DNA of 64,000 nt from Penicillium oxalicum (GCF_001723175.1 NC_064653.1:806001-870000), one strand, 5' to 3'. Positions 46,397 through 58,592 are shown, counted from the stretch's first letter. Program-made: numbers and translations. Notes: generated from the sequence alone by a model not told the origin.

Positions 46397-49300
46397 TCAC
46401 GTCGTGTTGGTCTATCAGAGAGGCCGAGGCCCTCGTACAGTGCGTAATTAATCTCATCTCGAAAGGATTACCTGGATCGTTGATCGAACGAGCGATTCTG
46501 GGCCGCGACCTACTACCTAGGCTTGACCATTGCACTGCACAAGACCAAGGGTATTCAAAACACACGGTAAGAAAACGACACTGCAACAATATGTATAAAG
46601 CCGGACTTGACGGGTGGAGTTGATCAGGACAGAGAAAGGCTTTACTATGACCGACCGGGTCCCAATCCGTTCGCTCTGATTGACGGAACTGATCCAGGGT
46701 CCGATTTGGATGTCCCCGTCGCCTCGCTTTCTCACAGCCCAGCTATGCAGAGTCTTGGCTCGGTCCTACATCCGAATCATGCCGGTCGACCGCTCTGGTA
46801 AAACGGGACGAGAATCTGATGGAGGGCGGACCTGGTGGGGATGGCAGTGTCTTGCGTGTTCCCGCAGATAGATTGAGGAGTGTCGGGACTCGACTCGGTG
46901 GTTGGCCTCGTGGCAAACTGGTGTGACAGACGACAGAAGTACAGTACTGTACAATCTTTTCCGAAGGGGAAAGGAAAAGCAGAGGATGTCTTGCCAGAGA
47001 TTCACAATCGCATTGTTTTTAAGTGTTCACAGTAGGTGATTTTAGATGGGCGTGGACTGATTGCGACTGAGTGGTCAAGCAAGTACAGTGCCATCGTAGA
47101 CTGCCGGGTACGGTACTGTGTCTGAGAGTTGAAAAATTTTCTCATTTGTCAATTCATTTCTCTATCTTTTCCCCAAGTCTTTCGACCCTGGACTGTCTTC
47201 GGGTCGGAAATAAACTCATCAAGTCGAGAACCATGGGCCATGGGTCTGTTGATCTCCATGAAAGGCGCATGCACCCTTTGCAGCTCGATCTGTTCCAACG
47301 ACGCGTCCTCTTGACATGAATCAGCCACTCTCGCGCAGGGATCAGTTCCACCACCTTTCCCAGGGTGTGAGGAGACTCCGGGGGGGGGAGTGAACCGTTG
47401 AACTCTCGTTCGTCCTCGAAAATGAGCGAGGGCCAAATCAAAAACCTTGAGGAGTCTGCAACTGCTCAGAGGGCCCTCAGTCGATAGCTCTCACCCTGAG
47501 AAAAAGAGTACCGACAAAAAAGAAAAAGCCCTGAAAAAGCGCACAGTCGCCCCACCGTTTCAAGGGGAAGCCGGCAGAGCGGGTGGCGGGAAAGATGATT
47601 GGATGGCTACCCGCACGCGCTGTTTCACGATCGAACTGCTCCGGCGAGAGTTCTTGGCAGGAGATCAATTCCTCATCTTGAGAGGGATCATCGAGGAGGA
47701 GATGTGCATGCCGTCAATCAGCGACTCGCAGGTGGGCAGAGGCGATCGAGTTACGTTTAATGTTTTCACCCAGGATTGCCTCTCTCTTACATTTCGACAA
47801 GCAACGTTGTACGATGCGGTTCACGCTGCAGGACAACCTTCCACGGCCTCCGTGCATCACTCCCGCAGGATTGGTGATTCAGGGCCTCCGGTCGTCGAGA
47901 TTCATGTATGGAGAAGCACCTCAAGCTTGGTGGGCTAGTGCCCCACCGACTCCAGACAGCTCAAACAGCACCTCTAAGACAAACCAGCTCTCTGTGGCAC
48001 TTGGCTGTCCGTAGTGGCCACCTTTGGTCCCTGACTAGGCCTCAGTTTGAGTGTGGAAGGAGTCCTTCAGGTACGACCAAGATGTGCATGCATAATTGCA
48101 GTACTGTTGTCCGGAGAGACACCTGTCAAGCACGAGTCACAGACAGATGAGTTTGCCAAGGGTCGGCCCACGGTAGACGGGGAGTCTCGCCGGAGCTTGA
48201 CCCCCTGACGGACAGAGGTGGTGATTTCCTGTCGTAGCCGGCAGAGACGAAGAGGAGTGCTGTAGTCGGAGAAGAGAAGCTGAGATGGTGATAGAAGATG
48301 AGGAGCGGTAGAAGCAAGAGTACTTCTACAACTACCACTACTCCTCCTCCTCCTATGTACTACCACTCTCCCATCACGGTTATATTAATTACGGAGGTCA
48401 AGCGACCTGACCAAACGCATGGACAGTTCACGGCGACAGTGTCCGAGAGTCCACTTCTCAGTCACAATTCGCAGTGGCTCTACTCAGACATCGACGATGC
48501 TCACCTCCCGTCGTCAGACTGGTGGCGGGACTTTTGAAGCGCCGACACTCGCCCAGAACCTGCCGAGAAAAGGCCAAGCGCCGTGAACTGGGCCTCTCGA
48601 TGATAGGAGGCAATGACTGGGTGAACCCTCCCCATGGCCGCCAGGTACTGTAACCTCTTTCCCCCCCGCCGTAGATTCTCTTCTTTTTGAGTGGAGTGGA
48701 TGTCCCCTCAAATCATGGCCTAGTGACGGGCGACTGGATCAACAATGGACTGGTGTGGCCCAATGCGCGGTTGTTATGGATTGTCTCTGACCCTCTAGGG
48801 AATAATGGCCCCCCTCGGAGAGATTAATGGGAATAATGGGAATATTGGAAGCTGGAAAGACTGTCGTCCACTCATCGGGTCTCCAATTTTCTGCAGTCCC
48901 GATTCTTGGGGCCATCTCTACATTAGTACATCTCGACCACTTTTCTATCTGGCTTTTCCTTCTCTCTTTCTTGCTTTCCCCGGACATTGTTTTCTCTTTT
49001 CCATTTTCTTTTCTCTTTTTTCTTTCGGGGGGATCTTGACCTAGTCATCGTAGACGCCTTCTCACTACCTTCTCTTCGATCGTGCACGAACGTCTGGACG
49101 GATTGTTCTCTCATTTTGGCTTAATCTTCTATTTACCTCACACACTCTCTTTTTCTCGAGCTCGTTCAGTTCGAGCCCAATTCTGTCCCTCCCTTGTCCA
49201 CAGTGCTGGTCCATCGCGGTCGCTTCTTTTGATTGCTCGATCGGCCTCGCTGTTCAATTGCTGCAGCCTTCTGTCGGTGTCATCTTCTACCGGTCCAGTC

Positions 49301-49598
49301 TGCAACGGTCCCCATCCGTCGTCTCCTTTGCACGCGCTCAGTGTTGACCAACCGTCAACCTCGCCTTTGGTCCTCTTCGACTGGTAACCGCGTTGCAGTG
49401 TGAAGATTTCTCTTCTGCAAGGCCCTGGAGGCTCTGAGGAAACCTTTCGTTCAAGCTTCTATTAACAATCACCATTCTCTTCTTGTGATTCTACTCTGCT
49501 CGACCTCTCACTTTTCTCCTGTCGCATCATATCTCTCTGCTCCCCCCCAACGAGCTCTTTGTATATTTTGACCTTTGCGTCCACACTCTCTCGCCACG
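46397..49598. promoter_or_regulatory. 3.2-kb gap ending in a long pyrimidine-rich leader of the protease gene
   Basis: No gene is supported. The 163-codon plus-strand frame at 47447-47938 has no recognisable domain. From about 48900 to 49598 the plus strand is strongly C/T-rich, with repeated TCTCTTT and CTTTTC runs, as seen in long leaders and promoters of highly regulated fungal genes. It likely serves the aspartic protease. Confidence 0.45.
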
Positions 49599-50961
49599 AT
49601 GCAGTCCTATCTCTCTCTGATCCTCTGTCTGGTCCTGAGCGTCAATGTTCTGGCTGCTCCCGCTCCTCAACCGGTTCGGAAAAGCAGGTCTTTCCATATC
49701 GAACGAGTCAAGCGCAGTGATTATGTCGCCCATGGCCCCGTCGCCATTCGCAAGGCTTTCCGCAAGTTCGGCATCACGCCCGTGGACTTTCAAAACATCA
49801 CGCTCAAGGACTTTGAACCCTTTGAGCACCAGGCCTTCCGGGTCAAATCCAACCAGGCCAGCATTGATGAGCCAGACCAGACCGGTGCAGTGAGTGCGAC
49901 TTCGGTCCAGAATGATGTGGAATTCGTCTCACCCGTCTCCATCGGTGGCCAAACCGTCACACTGGACTTTGATACCGGTTCCTCCGATATGTAAGTCTCT
50001 CTTTCCCTTCCTCTCTCTCTCTCTCTCCCCCCCCTCTTTTTTGTGGCAACCTTCTCTGTAAAGGCAGCAGTTCCTTTTTCATGAGTGTGCGGAGTCTCAT
50101 CCAATTGATCCAAGGTGAATCATCTGTCTGACCCATTTCCCTCTTCTTGAAAATCCCTCTAGGTGGGTCTTCAACGCTGGACTTCCTGCGTCCATCACCG
50201 CGGGTCGCGACATCTATGATCCCGCCAAATCGACCACCTACAAGAAAGTCGAAGGTGGTACTTTCAAGATCAGCTACGGTGACTCGTCCTCTGCCTCAGG
50301 CGGTCTCGCCCAGGATGTGGTCAACATTGGCGGTGCCACCGTGAAGGACCAAATTTTCGGTCTGCCGGACCGTGTCTCTTCCTCCTTCGTTGACGACACC
50401 TATTCCAACGGTCTCGTCGGACTTGGCTTCTCCTCCATCAACACCTTCACCCCAGGCCCTCAAAAGACCTTCTTTGACAACATCGCCTCGGACTTGGAAG
50501 AGCCCGTGTTCACGGCCCGCCTGCGCAGCGACGGCGTCGGCGAGTACGAATTTGGCAAAGTCGACCATGCCAAGTATACCGGCAACCTGGTCAACATCAG
50601 CGTCGACTCCTCCTCGGGCTTCTGGCAATTCGAGGCCGGTTATTTCGCCGTGGGCAGTGATGCCCTGCAGAAGGTCACCCAGGTCCCCCGGGCGATTGCC
50701 GATACCGGTACCTCATTGATGCTGGTGAGCCCTGAGGTGGTCACCGCGTACTACAAAAAGGTGCAAAATGCCGCCTACTCCAGCGGCGTGTCCGGATGGG
50801 TGTACCCTTGCTCGGCCAAGTTGCCCAGCTTGACCGTCGCCCTGGGGGACAAGTACCAGGCCACGATTCCCGGCTCGCTGGTCAACTTTGCCGAGGTTGG
50901 AAAGAACACCACCACTGGCGAAACTGGTAAGTTGGGCTTTTTCCCCCTTCCCTTCTTCCTT

Positions 50962-50993
<32 letters not shown>

Positions 50994-51224
50994 TTTTCTC
51001 TTTTTCCCCCTTGGTCTCCCCCTTTTCTTCATCCAAGTCCACTCCCCAACTCACACCGTTGGGAACCACCCAAACTAACATCCTTCCTTTTACCAGTATG
51101 CTATGGTGGCATCCAATCCAACCAGGGCTCCAGCCTCCAAATCTTCGGCGACGTCTTTCTCAAGGCTCTCTTCGTGGTCTTTGACCAGCGCGGTCCATCC
51201 CTGGGCTTTGCCGCCCCTGCATAA
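49599..51224 (+). CDS. secreted pepsin-type aspartic protease (aspergillopepsin-like)
   Basis: Three exons, 49599-49990, 50163-50926 and 51097-51224; introns of 172 and 170 nt, both CT-rich; 427 aa. Residues 1-20 form a signal peptide ([20 protein letters not shown]). A basic propeptide follows ([16 protein letters not shown]), with mature enzyme probably starting near residue 90-100. Catalytic Asp residues are D125 in DFDTGSSDM and D311 in [10 protein letters not shown]; the flap Tyr is in [12 protein letters not shown]. Two Cys near the C-terminus (YPCSAK and VCYGG) would form the usual disulphide. The first catalytic motif is split by intron 1, as in aspergillopepsin and penicillopepsin genes. 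It should be an A1-family endopeptidase active at acid pH outside the cell or in the vacuole; with a clear signal and no vacuolar signature, secretion is favoured. Start ATG follows the long CT-rich leader. Confidence 0.94.
50941..51000 (+). repeat. CT-rich simple sequence in intron 2 of the protease gene
   Basis: Runs of (TC)n interspersed with T stretches occupy the middle of the second intron. A similar (CT)n run with a C8 tract lies in intron 1 near 50009-50035. Such tracts lengthen both introns to about 170 nt, longer than most in this window. Confidence 0.7.
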
Positions 51225-52099
51225 TGGATTGGTAGCTTGAAGTTCACCCTTCTTATTATTTAGGCCGGGTCCGGTTGATGGATCGTCGAGATGTACGAAG
51301 AGATCCCATCCTCTCTTCTCAGTAGGCTTGGAGATTCCCTGCTGCAAGGTGTTTCCTCTTTTGCTTTGAGGATAGACAGAGAGAGAAGGAGAGACTTGTC
51401 TTCTGGCGGTCTTGTGATGCGGGGGATCGTTTAATTGTGCAGATATTGTATTTGACATAGATGTTGTTGATAGAGATTCAAGAACTGATTTTGCTTTTCG
51501 AATCTTAATTGCTCGTGGCTGTTCGATCTAAGCTGGTTGTAGATGGTAGCTGTATGACAAGGAATGTGCGTGTGGTGCGCAGAGTTCTAATACTCTTGCG
51601 GAGGGTCCACTTACAAGAGTGTAGTACGGGCTGCGAGACTTTGTCTAAAAGTTGTTGAAATGGGCGCTCGAGTGCACAAACAACAAATAGGTATTGCCGG
51701 AATTGATACTCGACTCCAGCTGAGGCGGGGAATGGTTCCAATCCTGTTCTAGGTTTATGGTCCATTTGCAGCTACAAAGTACAAAGAGCCCCCGGGTCAC
51801 ACTGGTATGAGGAACATTGACCAGTATCGCATCTCTCTTGTTTTTTTCTTTTTTTTTTTTTTTGGAAAATCGATTGTTCATGTCTCATAAGTATGCAATT
51901 CAATTGACATGGAAATATGGCATCTTCTTGTTTTTTTCAGTATGGGGAAAAAAAAGAAAAAGAAAATCCCCCCAATGATTGGTGTGCAAGGTCATCGCCA
52001 GCCAAATCCCGTCGTTACATCTCTCTGTCTCTCACTCCCTCTCTGCTTTTTCGAGAACACAAGAGCTAACACACCAAAAAAGACCCAATCGGTCCCCCT
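51225..52099. other. intergenic, convergent ends of the protease and Arc1-like genes
   Basis: AT-rich, with a T-rich run near 51841-51862 and an A-rich run near 51949-51966. No gene was seen. Confidence 0.45.
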
Positions 52100-53455
52100 T
52101 TACCGGACGGTCGCGTTCTTCAGGCTCTGAACTTTGCACACCACTCCGGAAGCAGTGACCAGCTTGCCCACGGCAGGCTTACCGTCCTGCTCCTGGGCAA
52201 CAGGGACAGCACTCTTGTCAAAAGCCACCTCCAAGTCCTCGGTGGTGGTGAATCCGGGCTGGAACGTCTCCCAGATCTTCTTCTTGGGGTTGAGCTGCTT
52301 CTCGGGCTCACCCTCGGACCAACCCTCAAAGTAGATGCGCTCACCGGCAGGCGCGTCGGCCGGGGGGTTGACAAGCTCAACGGGGCCGGCGTGCGAGTCC
52401 TCACCCTCGGCCACACGGGGAGAGGCAGCCAGAACCATGGCGCAGGACTTGATGCCACGCATGGTCACGGGCTTGAGGTTGCACACGGCCACAATCTTGC
52501 GGTTCTGCATCTCCGCCAAGGGAATCAGTCCGTTCAGACCGGAGCAGACAGTGCGCACGGTCTTGCCGGTCTCCTCGTCCACGGAGGTGTTCTCACTGCC
52601 GGGGGCGTCGCCGCAGTCGATGGTGGACACGTAAAGAGAATCGGCGTTGGGGTGGTTGACGGCGCGCAGGATGTGACCGACACACAGATCGATGATGGAG
52701 GGAGTCGGAGGCAGAGCCGGGGCAGCAGGGGCCTTGGGTTGCTTGGGCTGCTTCTCCTTCTTTTCCTTCTTCTCCTTCTTGTTGGTCTTTTGAGGAGCAG
52801 CGGCGGCAGCGGCACCCTCAGCGGGGGCAGCAGGAGCCGCAGCACCTTCGGCGGGAGTCTCGGGCTTACCCTTGCCCACAACGAGAGGCTTCTCAGCACC
52901 AGCAGCAGCAGCATTGGCCTTCTCGCGCTTCTTGCGCTCCTTCTCTTCCTTGGGGTCGACGGGCTTGGGCACAAACTTGATGTCGTTCACGTCAATGACG
53001 ACCTTCTCCTCGTCGGGGATCTGCAGCGAGAAGAGCTTGGAGTTTTGCACAAAGTCGACGTGACGAACAACATGGTGGTATCCCTGCTCTCCGGTGCGTT
53101 CTTCGGCGGACCACTTCTCAACCATGGGAGCCAAAACGGCGTAGACGGCCACATCAGCGACCGAGGGCTTCGTGCCGAGCAAAGTAGTCCGGGAGGCCAA
53201 GTGGGTGTTGAGCTGGTTCACGATACGAGCAACAAGATCCTTGTCATCGCGGGCCAGGGCTTCCTTCAGGCCAGTGACGGTGTTCATCCATGTCTTGATG
53301 TCCGCGTCCTCGGCCACACTGAAGCTCACAGTGGGGAAGATCTTGGACGAGGCATGCTGATAGTCGAGCTCGGTCGCATTCGGCGCCACGGCATTGGGGT
53401 ACGAGCGGTAGAGGAGGGAGAGGAGGGAGGACTCGGGGGCAGCTGCGGTCGCCAT
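52100..53455 (-). CDS. ARC1: Arc1/EMAPII-type tRNA-binding cofactor
   Basis: Single exon; ATG at 53455 (MATAAAPESSLLSLLYRSYP) gives 451 aa. Residues 1-170 form a GST-like N-terminal domain (LLGTKPSVADVAVYAVL) used in Arc1 to bind Met- and Glu-tRNA synthetases. Residues about 195-290 are a Lys/Ala-rich linker with runs such as KKEKKEKKEKQPKQPK that would contact tRNA. The C-terminal OB-fold EMAPII domain begins at IIDLCVGHILRAVNHPNADSLYVSTIDCGD and contains VCSGLNGLIPLAEMQNRKIVAVCNLKP. Arc1 in yeast and p43/AIMP1 in animals deliver tRNA to synthetases in the cytosol. The frame is open for at least 55 codons 5' of the ATG with no acidic residue, but contains no ATG; see findings. A long plus-strand frame opposite is a shadow of the Ala/Lys-rich linker. 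Confidence 0.93.
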   Translation of the reverse strand: MATAAAPESSLLSLLYRSYPNAVAPNATELDYQHASSKIFPTVSFSVAEDADIKTWMNTVTGLKEALARDDKDLVARIVNQLNTHLASRTTLLGTKPSVADVAVYAVLAPMVEKWSAEERTGEQGYHHVVRHVDFVQNSKLFSLQIPDEEKVVIDVNDIKFVPKPVDPKEEKERKKREKANAAAAGAEKPLVVGKGKPETPAEGAAAPAAPAEGAAAAAAPQKTNKKEKKEKKEKQPKQPKAPAAPALPPTPSIIDLCVGHILRAVNHPNADSLYVSTIDCGDAPGSENTSVDEETGKTVRTVCSGLNGLIPLAEMQNRKIVAVCNLKPVTMRGIKSCAMVLAASPRVAEGEDSHAGPVELVNPPADAPAGERIYFEGWSEGEPEKQLNPKKKIWETFQPGFTTTEDLEVAFDKSAVPVAQEQDGKPAVGKLVTASGVVCKVQSLKNATVR

Positions 53456-56349
53456 GGTGAATGTGCGCAGAGGAGGAGATGGAAGAAAAGAAATTCGTGG
53501 AGGGGCACGGATCGGAGTCGAAGATGGGAGGAGCCGCGGGGTCGTCCTTTGGGCCCGCAACAGGCGCACACAATTGCAGAAAGACAATTTGACGAAGATC
53601 CCAATGCAAGTTGGGATCAAAATTAATCTGGTTCTTTGCGGAGATTTAAAGGATTCACGGGTGAACTTCTTCGCTCTAGTCTTACAGCCTCATCCTTGAT
53701 TCCCTTCCTGTTCCCTTTTTTGGGGGGTGGTCGTCTTTTTTTCGCCGGCGCCGGTCCCCCGAGGCCCAAGTATGCTGACTCAGCCGGTAGAGCCGCCCGC
53801 TGTCCGGACCTGCGCTGTTCCCACCAACTGGTCAGTCGTTGCCAGTTCGGGTCGATGGTGAGGTATGAAATCGGCCCGTGATCTTGAAGCACTATGTTCA
53901 CTTTGATTCCGTCATCGGTTTTATTCCGGTTTTTCGAAATGCTGCAGAGCTCCAAACGTAGGTCGAAATTAACTCGCAGGACTTGTGTATTGCTTGCAAA
54001 CACCCGTCTCCCTGTTCTTGCACGGCAACAATTGCAGAGACTCCAACATGGCACGTATATACGCGGGTGTTGCCCCCGCGGACTCCCGTCAAATAACATC
54101 GGCCGCGACGCGAGTCTATACTTGGCAGAGCATTGAGATTGTGTGGAAAAGGTGAGAGATAGGTACTCCCGCGGACTCCCGTGCTCTGTCAGTCGACACT
54201 ACCTTGGAAGATATCAATTCAAGGCGGTCGTCTTTGCTACCTATACCAGGTGTGATCGCGTCCCAAGGTAAAACCTCCGACTTTCGGGCAGGGAAGATGG
54301 GTGCTATATATACCCCGGGCCAGCTTCTGCCCTGGTACCTGCGAGGAAAACAATCTGCACAACGGCATGAGGACCTAGACTTTTGTTGATTATCAGCTCG
54401 GGGTCCATTTCTTACCTACCTCGTGCCATCCGCCTGTTGATGGAGACCACTCTAGTCTAGGGTAGGTAGGTCGTAAGGTAAGCCTCACAAAAAGGTGGAA
54501 AAGGTTGAATCAGGAGGACCTACGGACGAGGTCACACTAGGCATGAATCGCGGAGGAACATTACCATTTGACCTCATGTAGGCCCAATTGAGTGGGTGTA
54601 ATCGACTTGGGTGATCAGGTTGCCTTCCAGTTGCATGTACAAATGCACGAGTCATCAATGGAAAAAAAAAGATCCCAATGTGATATGAGCCGAGACGCCT
54701 ATCTTCTACATTCGTGTATCCAAGACTGGCTGCCCCTTTCAAGTTCTCGTATTTCCAGTGATTCCGTACGAATAAATTTCCATTTAGTGATAGGTGCAGC
54801 TAACGTCTAGAGATGGCCGTCGAAGCCCCCCAGTGTCACTGTCCCCCGAGTATGGACTGATTGGCCGCGCTTGATGCCTCGTCCGCAGGAGGTAGCTTCT
54901 CGACAAGATGCGCTTCTTCACCAACCGTCCAAAGTTGCGATACCCCTGCTTGAGACATTCAGTGGAGCCGGTATAGCCGTATTTTCAGGACATCATCTCG
55001 TCCAAGGTGGGCTGCAGCAGCCCTCAAGATTAGCCCTTCTTTGGGATCAAAGCACCACAGATGGTTGTTGATGATCAGGGCGCCAGGGTCTACGCTTCGG
55101 GCCAGACCCTGTTCAAAGGCTTGATGGCAGTATACACTTTGAGTGGATTGCAAATCGACCTGAACACGACTGACGTCCACTTGATTTCGTTTTCTTCCAA
55201 CCGATTGGAGAATGGGTGCGCTGTCAAGAAAACCTTCCAGTCCGTTGGAACACTCCAAAGTTCCCACCTCGGACAAGTCAATTCGTTTCATGTGCTGCAT
55301 GGAGTTGATGTGTCTGGTGAACCTGGACGAGAGAAGTTTCCGACGGCTTGGCCTCTCATCGTATTGAATTTGCAACTAGTGTGAACGCCGGGTCATCTTC
55401 TTGAGATTTCTGTCTCCTTGGACCATCCACTTGCATTGCAGAGCGTAATGTGTCAGGCTCTCTCTGCCCAGCGCATGATCTTCTGAATCAAGTCTCGCCT
55501 CCGTCTCCGCTTCGCAGCGGCTCACGACCGACGGGGGCCCGGTCGCTGTCGTTCTGGCCCCCGCGTGATCATTCACGTGAGAGATGGAACGTGGAGTTCT
55601 GTGGCCAGATAACAATGCCTCCTCTGTGTTCCCTGGTGGTAAGTCCAATTATCCACCAGGACAAGATGGGGTCCCTGTGGCTTTGCGTGGCGTCATCAGG
55701 GAAAGGAGCTTATCTCCAAACTTGTTCTTGCTATACGTCGAGTCTAATGTCTGAATTGCCTTATCCGCAATGCAAAATCAACCCGGGGTAGAGAAAATTC
55801 ATCAATGATTCAACGCACTCCCACATGGTGTCCACTCGATTTTACTGTAGATCGCCGGCTCCAGCGTGGACGGGGACCCTTGCAGTGGGTCTATCATGAG
55901 GGAAATTGCTTTCAATGATTGGGTGTCTCGAGAATCGGCTTTCGCACTAAAATGAGTCACCATGAGTCTTACAGCCATTGTCCAATCATTGGAGAACAAT
56001 TTGCTCTTCTGGATGAATCCCTGGACCTAGTCCCACCTGCGAGCGTCCAGCCAAGCCTCAGCCCTCTTCTCTCTCTGGTTCTCCTTGCCCAGAACGGCTT
56101 ATCGCGCAGTCTGCTGACGGGCTGACGCGCCCCCCCCCGTCTTACGCCCCCAGCCCAGCCTTGTCGCCTGCGAGATATAACAGTTGACCTTCCTGCCCTC
56201 GTCAAAGTAGGTTTCTTCTTTGAGAAATCATCCAACCATCGACCTCGTCGACGGAATCACTGTTGTTCTTGAAGTCTCCTTGACTTCCTTCCCTTCCTCC
56301 CTCGTCCACGCGCCCCGGGCCCGCTTAGGCCCGACGAAAGGATCCAACC
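53456..56349. other. 2.9-kb intergenic region between Arc1-like and bZIP genes
   Basis: No gene can be supported. A 158-codon minus-strand frame at 53623-54099 is GC-driven. The 15-base direct repeat CCCGCGGACTCCCGT occurs at 54075-54089 and 54168-54182. A C-run lies near 56131-56139. From 56200 onward the sequence is the CT-rich leader of the bZIP gene. Confidence 0.4.
54075..54182. repeat. 15-bp direct repeat, two copies 93 bases apart
   Basis: CCCGCGGACTCCCGT is present at 54075-54089 and again at 54168-54182 on the same strand. Each contains a CGG triplet, so it could act as a protein-binding site, but two copies alone do not show that. Confidence 0.6.
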
Positions 56350-57100
56350 ATGTCGGCCAACGTTTGTACCAGCGTCCTGGCCATCGCCCAGGTCTGCCAA
56401 CTCTTCTGGCAGCCCAGTGCATCTGCGAGCTGCATCAAGCGGCCCCGTCAATTCATCGGCATGGGATCAGCATACTCATAGTCACTCGTTTAATCATTTT
56501 GTACCATTCGATCCTTCTTTTGCTGCTTCGACTTCATCTTCTTCTCCCTCGACGCTGCTGGACGGCATCTCCACCACATCACCATATACCACTTCTTACG
56601 ATTCATTATCGGCAGCGCACTCTTCCACTCTCTGGACTGAACCTTGCATCCCCGCAGCCCAGGCCGACTGGAACTCTTACCTACATGACCTGTCCATCCC
56701 ACTGCCCTCGGCCTCGGCATTGACCGATGATCTCCACGTGGCCATCAACGGAAACGTGATCTACGACATTCCCCAACCGCCCTCGCACGGATCGCTCTCT
56801 GATCTGGGATCTCAAGACTCCTGTTCTCCCGTCCTCTCGCTCGGCGCCAGTCCCTCCAGCTCGTCGACCTCGCCGAGGGATGAGTCGTCGACCCATGTGG
56901 ACCGATCTCGCATCGAGAAACGGAGGCTCAACGCGCTCGCGGCACGCAGATGCCGCCAGCGTCGCGTGGATCGGATGAAGGACCTCGAGGATGAACTGGA
57001 AGCGATGCGCAAGGAGAGGGACGATCTCAAACTCAAGGTCTCTCGCTTGGAGGGCGAAACGGAGGCTCTCAAGGGTCTTTTGTCTCGGAAGAGTGGATGA
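56350..57100 (+). CDS. bZIP transcription factor, 223 aa (two-exon model)
   Basis: The main exon (56471-57100) encodes a Ser/Thr/His-rich activation-type region followed by a bZIP domain: basic region RIEKRRLNALAARRCRQRRVDRMKDLE (about residues 158-184) and a leucine zipper with L at heptad spacing (LEDELEA...LKLKVSRLEGETEALKGLL) to the C-terminus. The basic region has the N-x-x-A-A-R-R-C-R core of GCN4-type fungal bZIPs. There is no Met in this frame before the bZIP, so an upstream exon is required. My model uses the ATG at 56350 (MSANVCTSVLAIAQ), donor CAG|GTCTGC, a 79-nt phase-0 intron and acceptor GATCAG. Unspliced, the ATG opens only 43 codons and ends at TAG 56479-56481. The family is clear; the 5' end is less so, and the particular regulator is not identified. 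Confidence 0.8.
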
Positions 57101-58592
57101 ATTACACCTGTCGACCTGATCTGCCTGTTGACGGGCCCTTGTCATGTTTTAAATGAATGAAAATCAAAAATTTAGATTGAGAACTCTCTGTGTCTGGCCG
57201 ATGGATTTGAAGATACGTAAGCAACATGACTTCCGGTACAGTTCTTGTCCGACTGTCATAATCACGTCAAGAGCAGCAGTCCAATCCCGAGCCATCTTCC
57301 GCTCACGCCTGACCGGGATTGGACGTGGTCAACGTATGCATCATTCGGGGCCACGAAGCATGTCGGTCGACATTTTTGGCCTCGATCTTGAGCCCAAGCG
57401 GTTATGCCCCGGCGCCACCATTCTGTCGGGGGAAACCCTGCCTTGTATGAAGCTGGCTGTTCGGGCCGAAAAGCTATACATAGAACGATGCGAGCTTGTA
57501 TGAAGTACTCCTCGACGAGCCTTTTTGCTAGTACCCAGCACATAGATGACGGGGCTGTCTACCCTCTAACCCTTCTGCCCGAACATAATTGGGAACCTGA
57601 AACAATCTACACTCCATCCGCCAGCTGGATGCTGACTGTGTCCCGTCTCGGATCAGTGGCATTCAACCATCCCAAGGCCCCCCCGAGTGATCTTGTTCAT
57701 CGCACAATTTTGTCAAGGTCCAAGTGAGAGCAGCCTTGGCGGGGCCCACTGCTCAGGTTGACCCAGTGCCCACTCGCATGCACCCGAGGGATGGACCGGT
57801 CCACTTGATCTTTTCCACGCTTTTTGTCGTCTGCACGATGTTGGGATCTGCACAAAGCCCAATACCGCGAGGGCCAAGAGTGAGACACGGCGGTCACCCT
57901 CGTGTGAGAAATCGCCGACCGACTGTCAAGGTGATCCCTGCAGCGGTTCAGATCGGACCCCCCGGGGCCAACTACCCGAGCGCAGCGTCCTCTTCCTGGG
58001 CTCAAGATTGACACTCATCCGCGACCTTCATCCGAGAGAATGTGGAGGGTGGACACCGGTGGGACACTAGACGGTGGACACAAGTGTGTAGTTCTTATGA
58101 AATGGCCCCCCCCGTCCGACGAGGTCCCAAAACTTGTCGGAGTGAAAACCCAAAAGTTGAAAGGAAGAGAATGGACCCCAAGGCCCGCCCCTCTCCAAAG
58201 TTCTGTAAATAGTTCATCTACACCCGTCGTGGACAAAAAGTTTATCGAAATCAGAGATTTCTCGTGCAGGGCCTTCAAGCTCATCATTATACCCTCTCCC
58301 CTCCGACAGATTGCAGCCCGCATCTTTCTCAACATACTCCTGACCCCTGCGGATTCGTCCGTCAAGCGCCGACTCGATCTGCCTCTTCGATTGCATGTCA
58401 CCGAACGATTTTCCTCACCGTCCTGTAATCTTGGCGAACCTGGAAGTTGTCAAATCATCTCGGTGCCGCATTCTCTCACACAATATTTAAAGAAAAAGAG
58501 AGGGACTGCCACCGTCAACATCTGGCGTCACCTGCGTCGTGCGATTGACCGACCAGCACGCTCTGCGATCAACACACACATCTCCACGAGAG
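57101..58592. other. 1.5-kb intergenic region between bZIP and SDR genes
   Basis: Promoter of the SDR gene plus the bZIP 3' region. Frames here are short and GC-driven; nothing was recognised. Confidence 0.4.

Noticed and set aside
47447..47938. 163-codon plus-strand frame between the DUF3176 and protease genes
   Set aside because: No domain, unusual composition, no splice evidence; likely chance in GC-balanced sequence.
52391..53626. 411-codon plus-strand frame opposite the Arc1-like gene
   Set aside because: The sense strand encodes clear GST-like and EMAPII domains. The opposite frame is low-complexity and has no splice or start support.
53623..54099. 158-codon minus-strand frame with KKRRPPPKKG
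   Set aside because: Lies next to the Arc1-like start in GC-rich sequence; no conserved motif or start context, probably promoter sequence.
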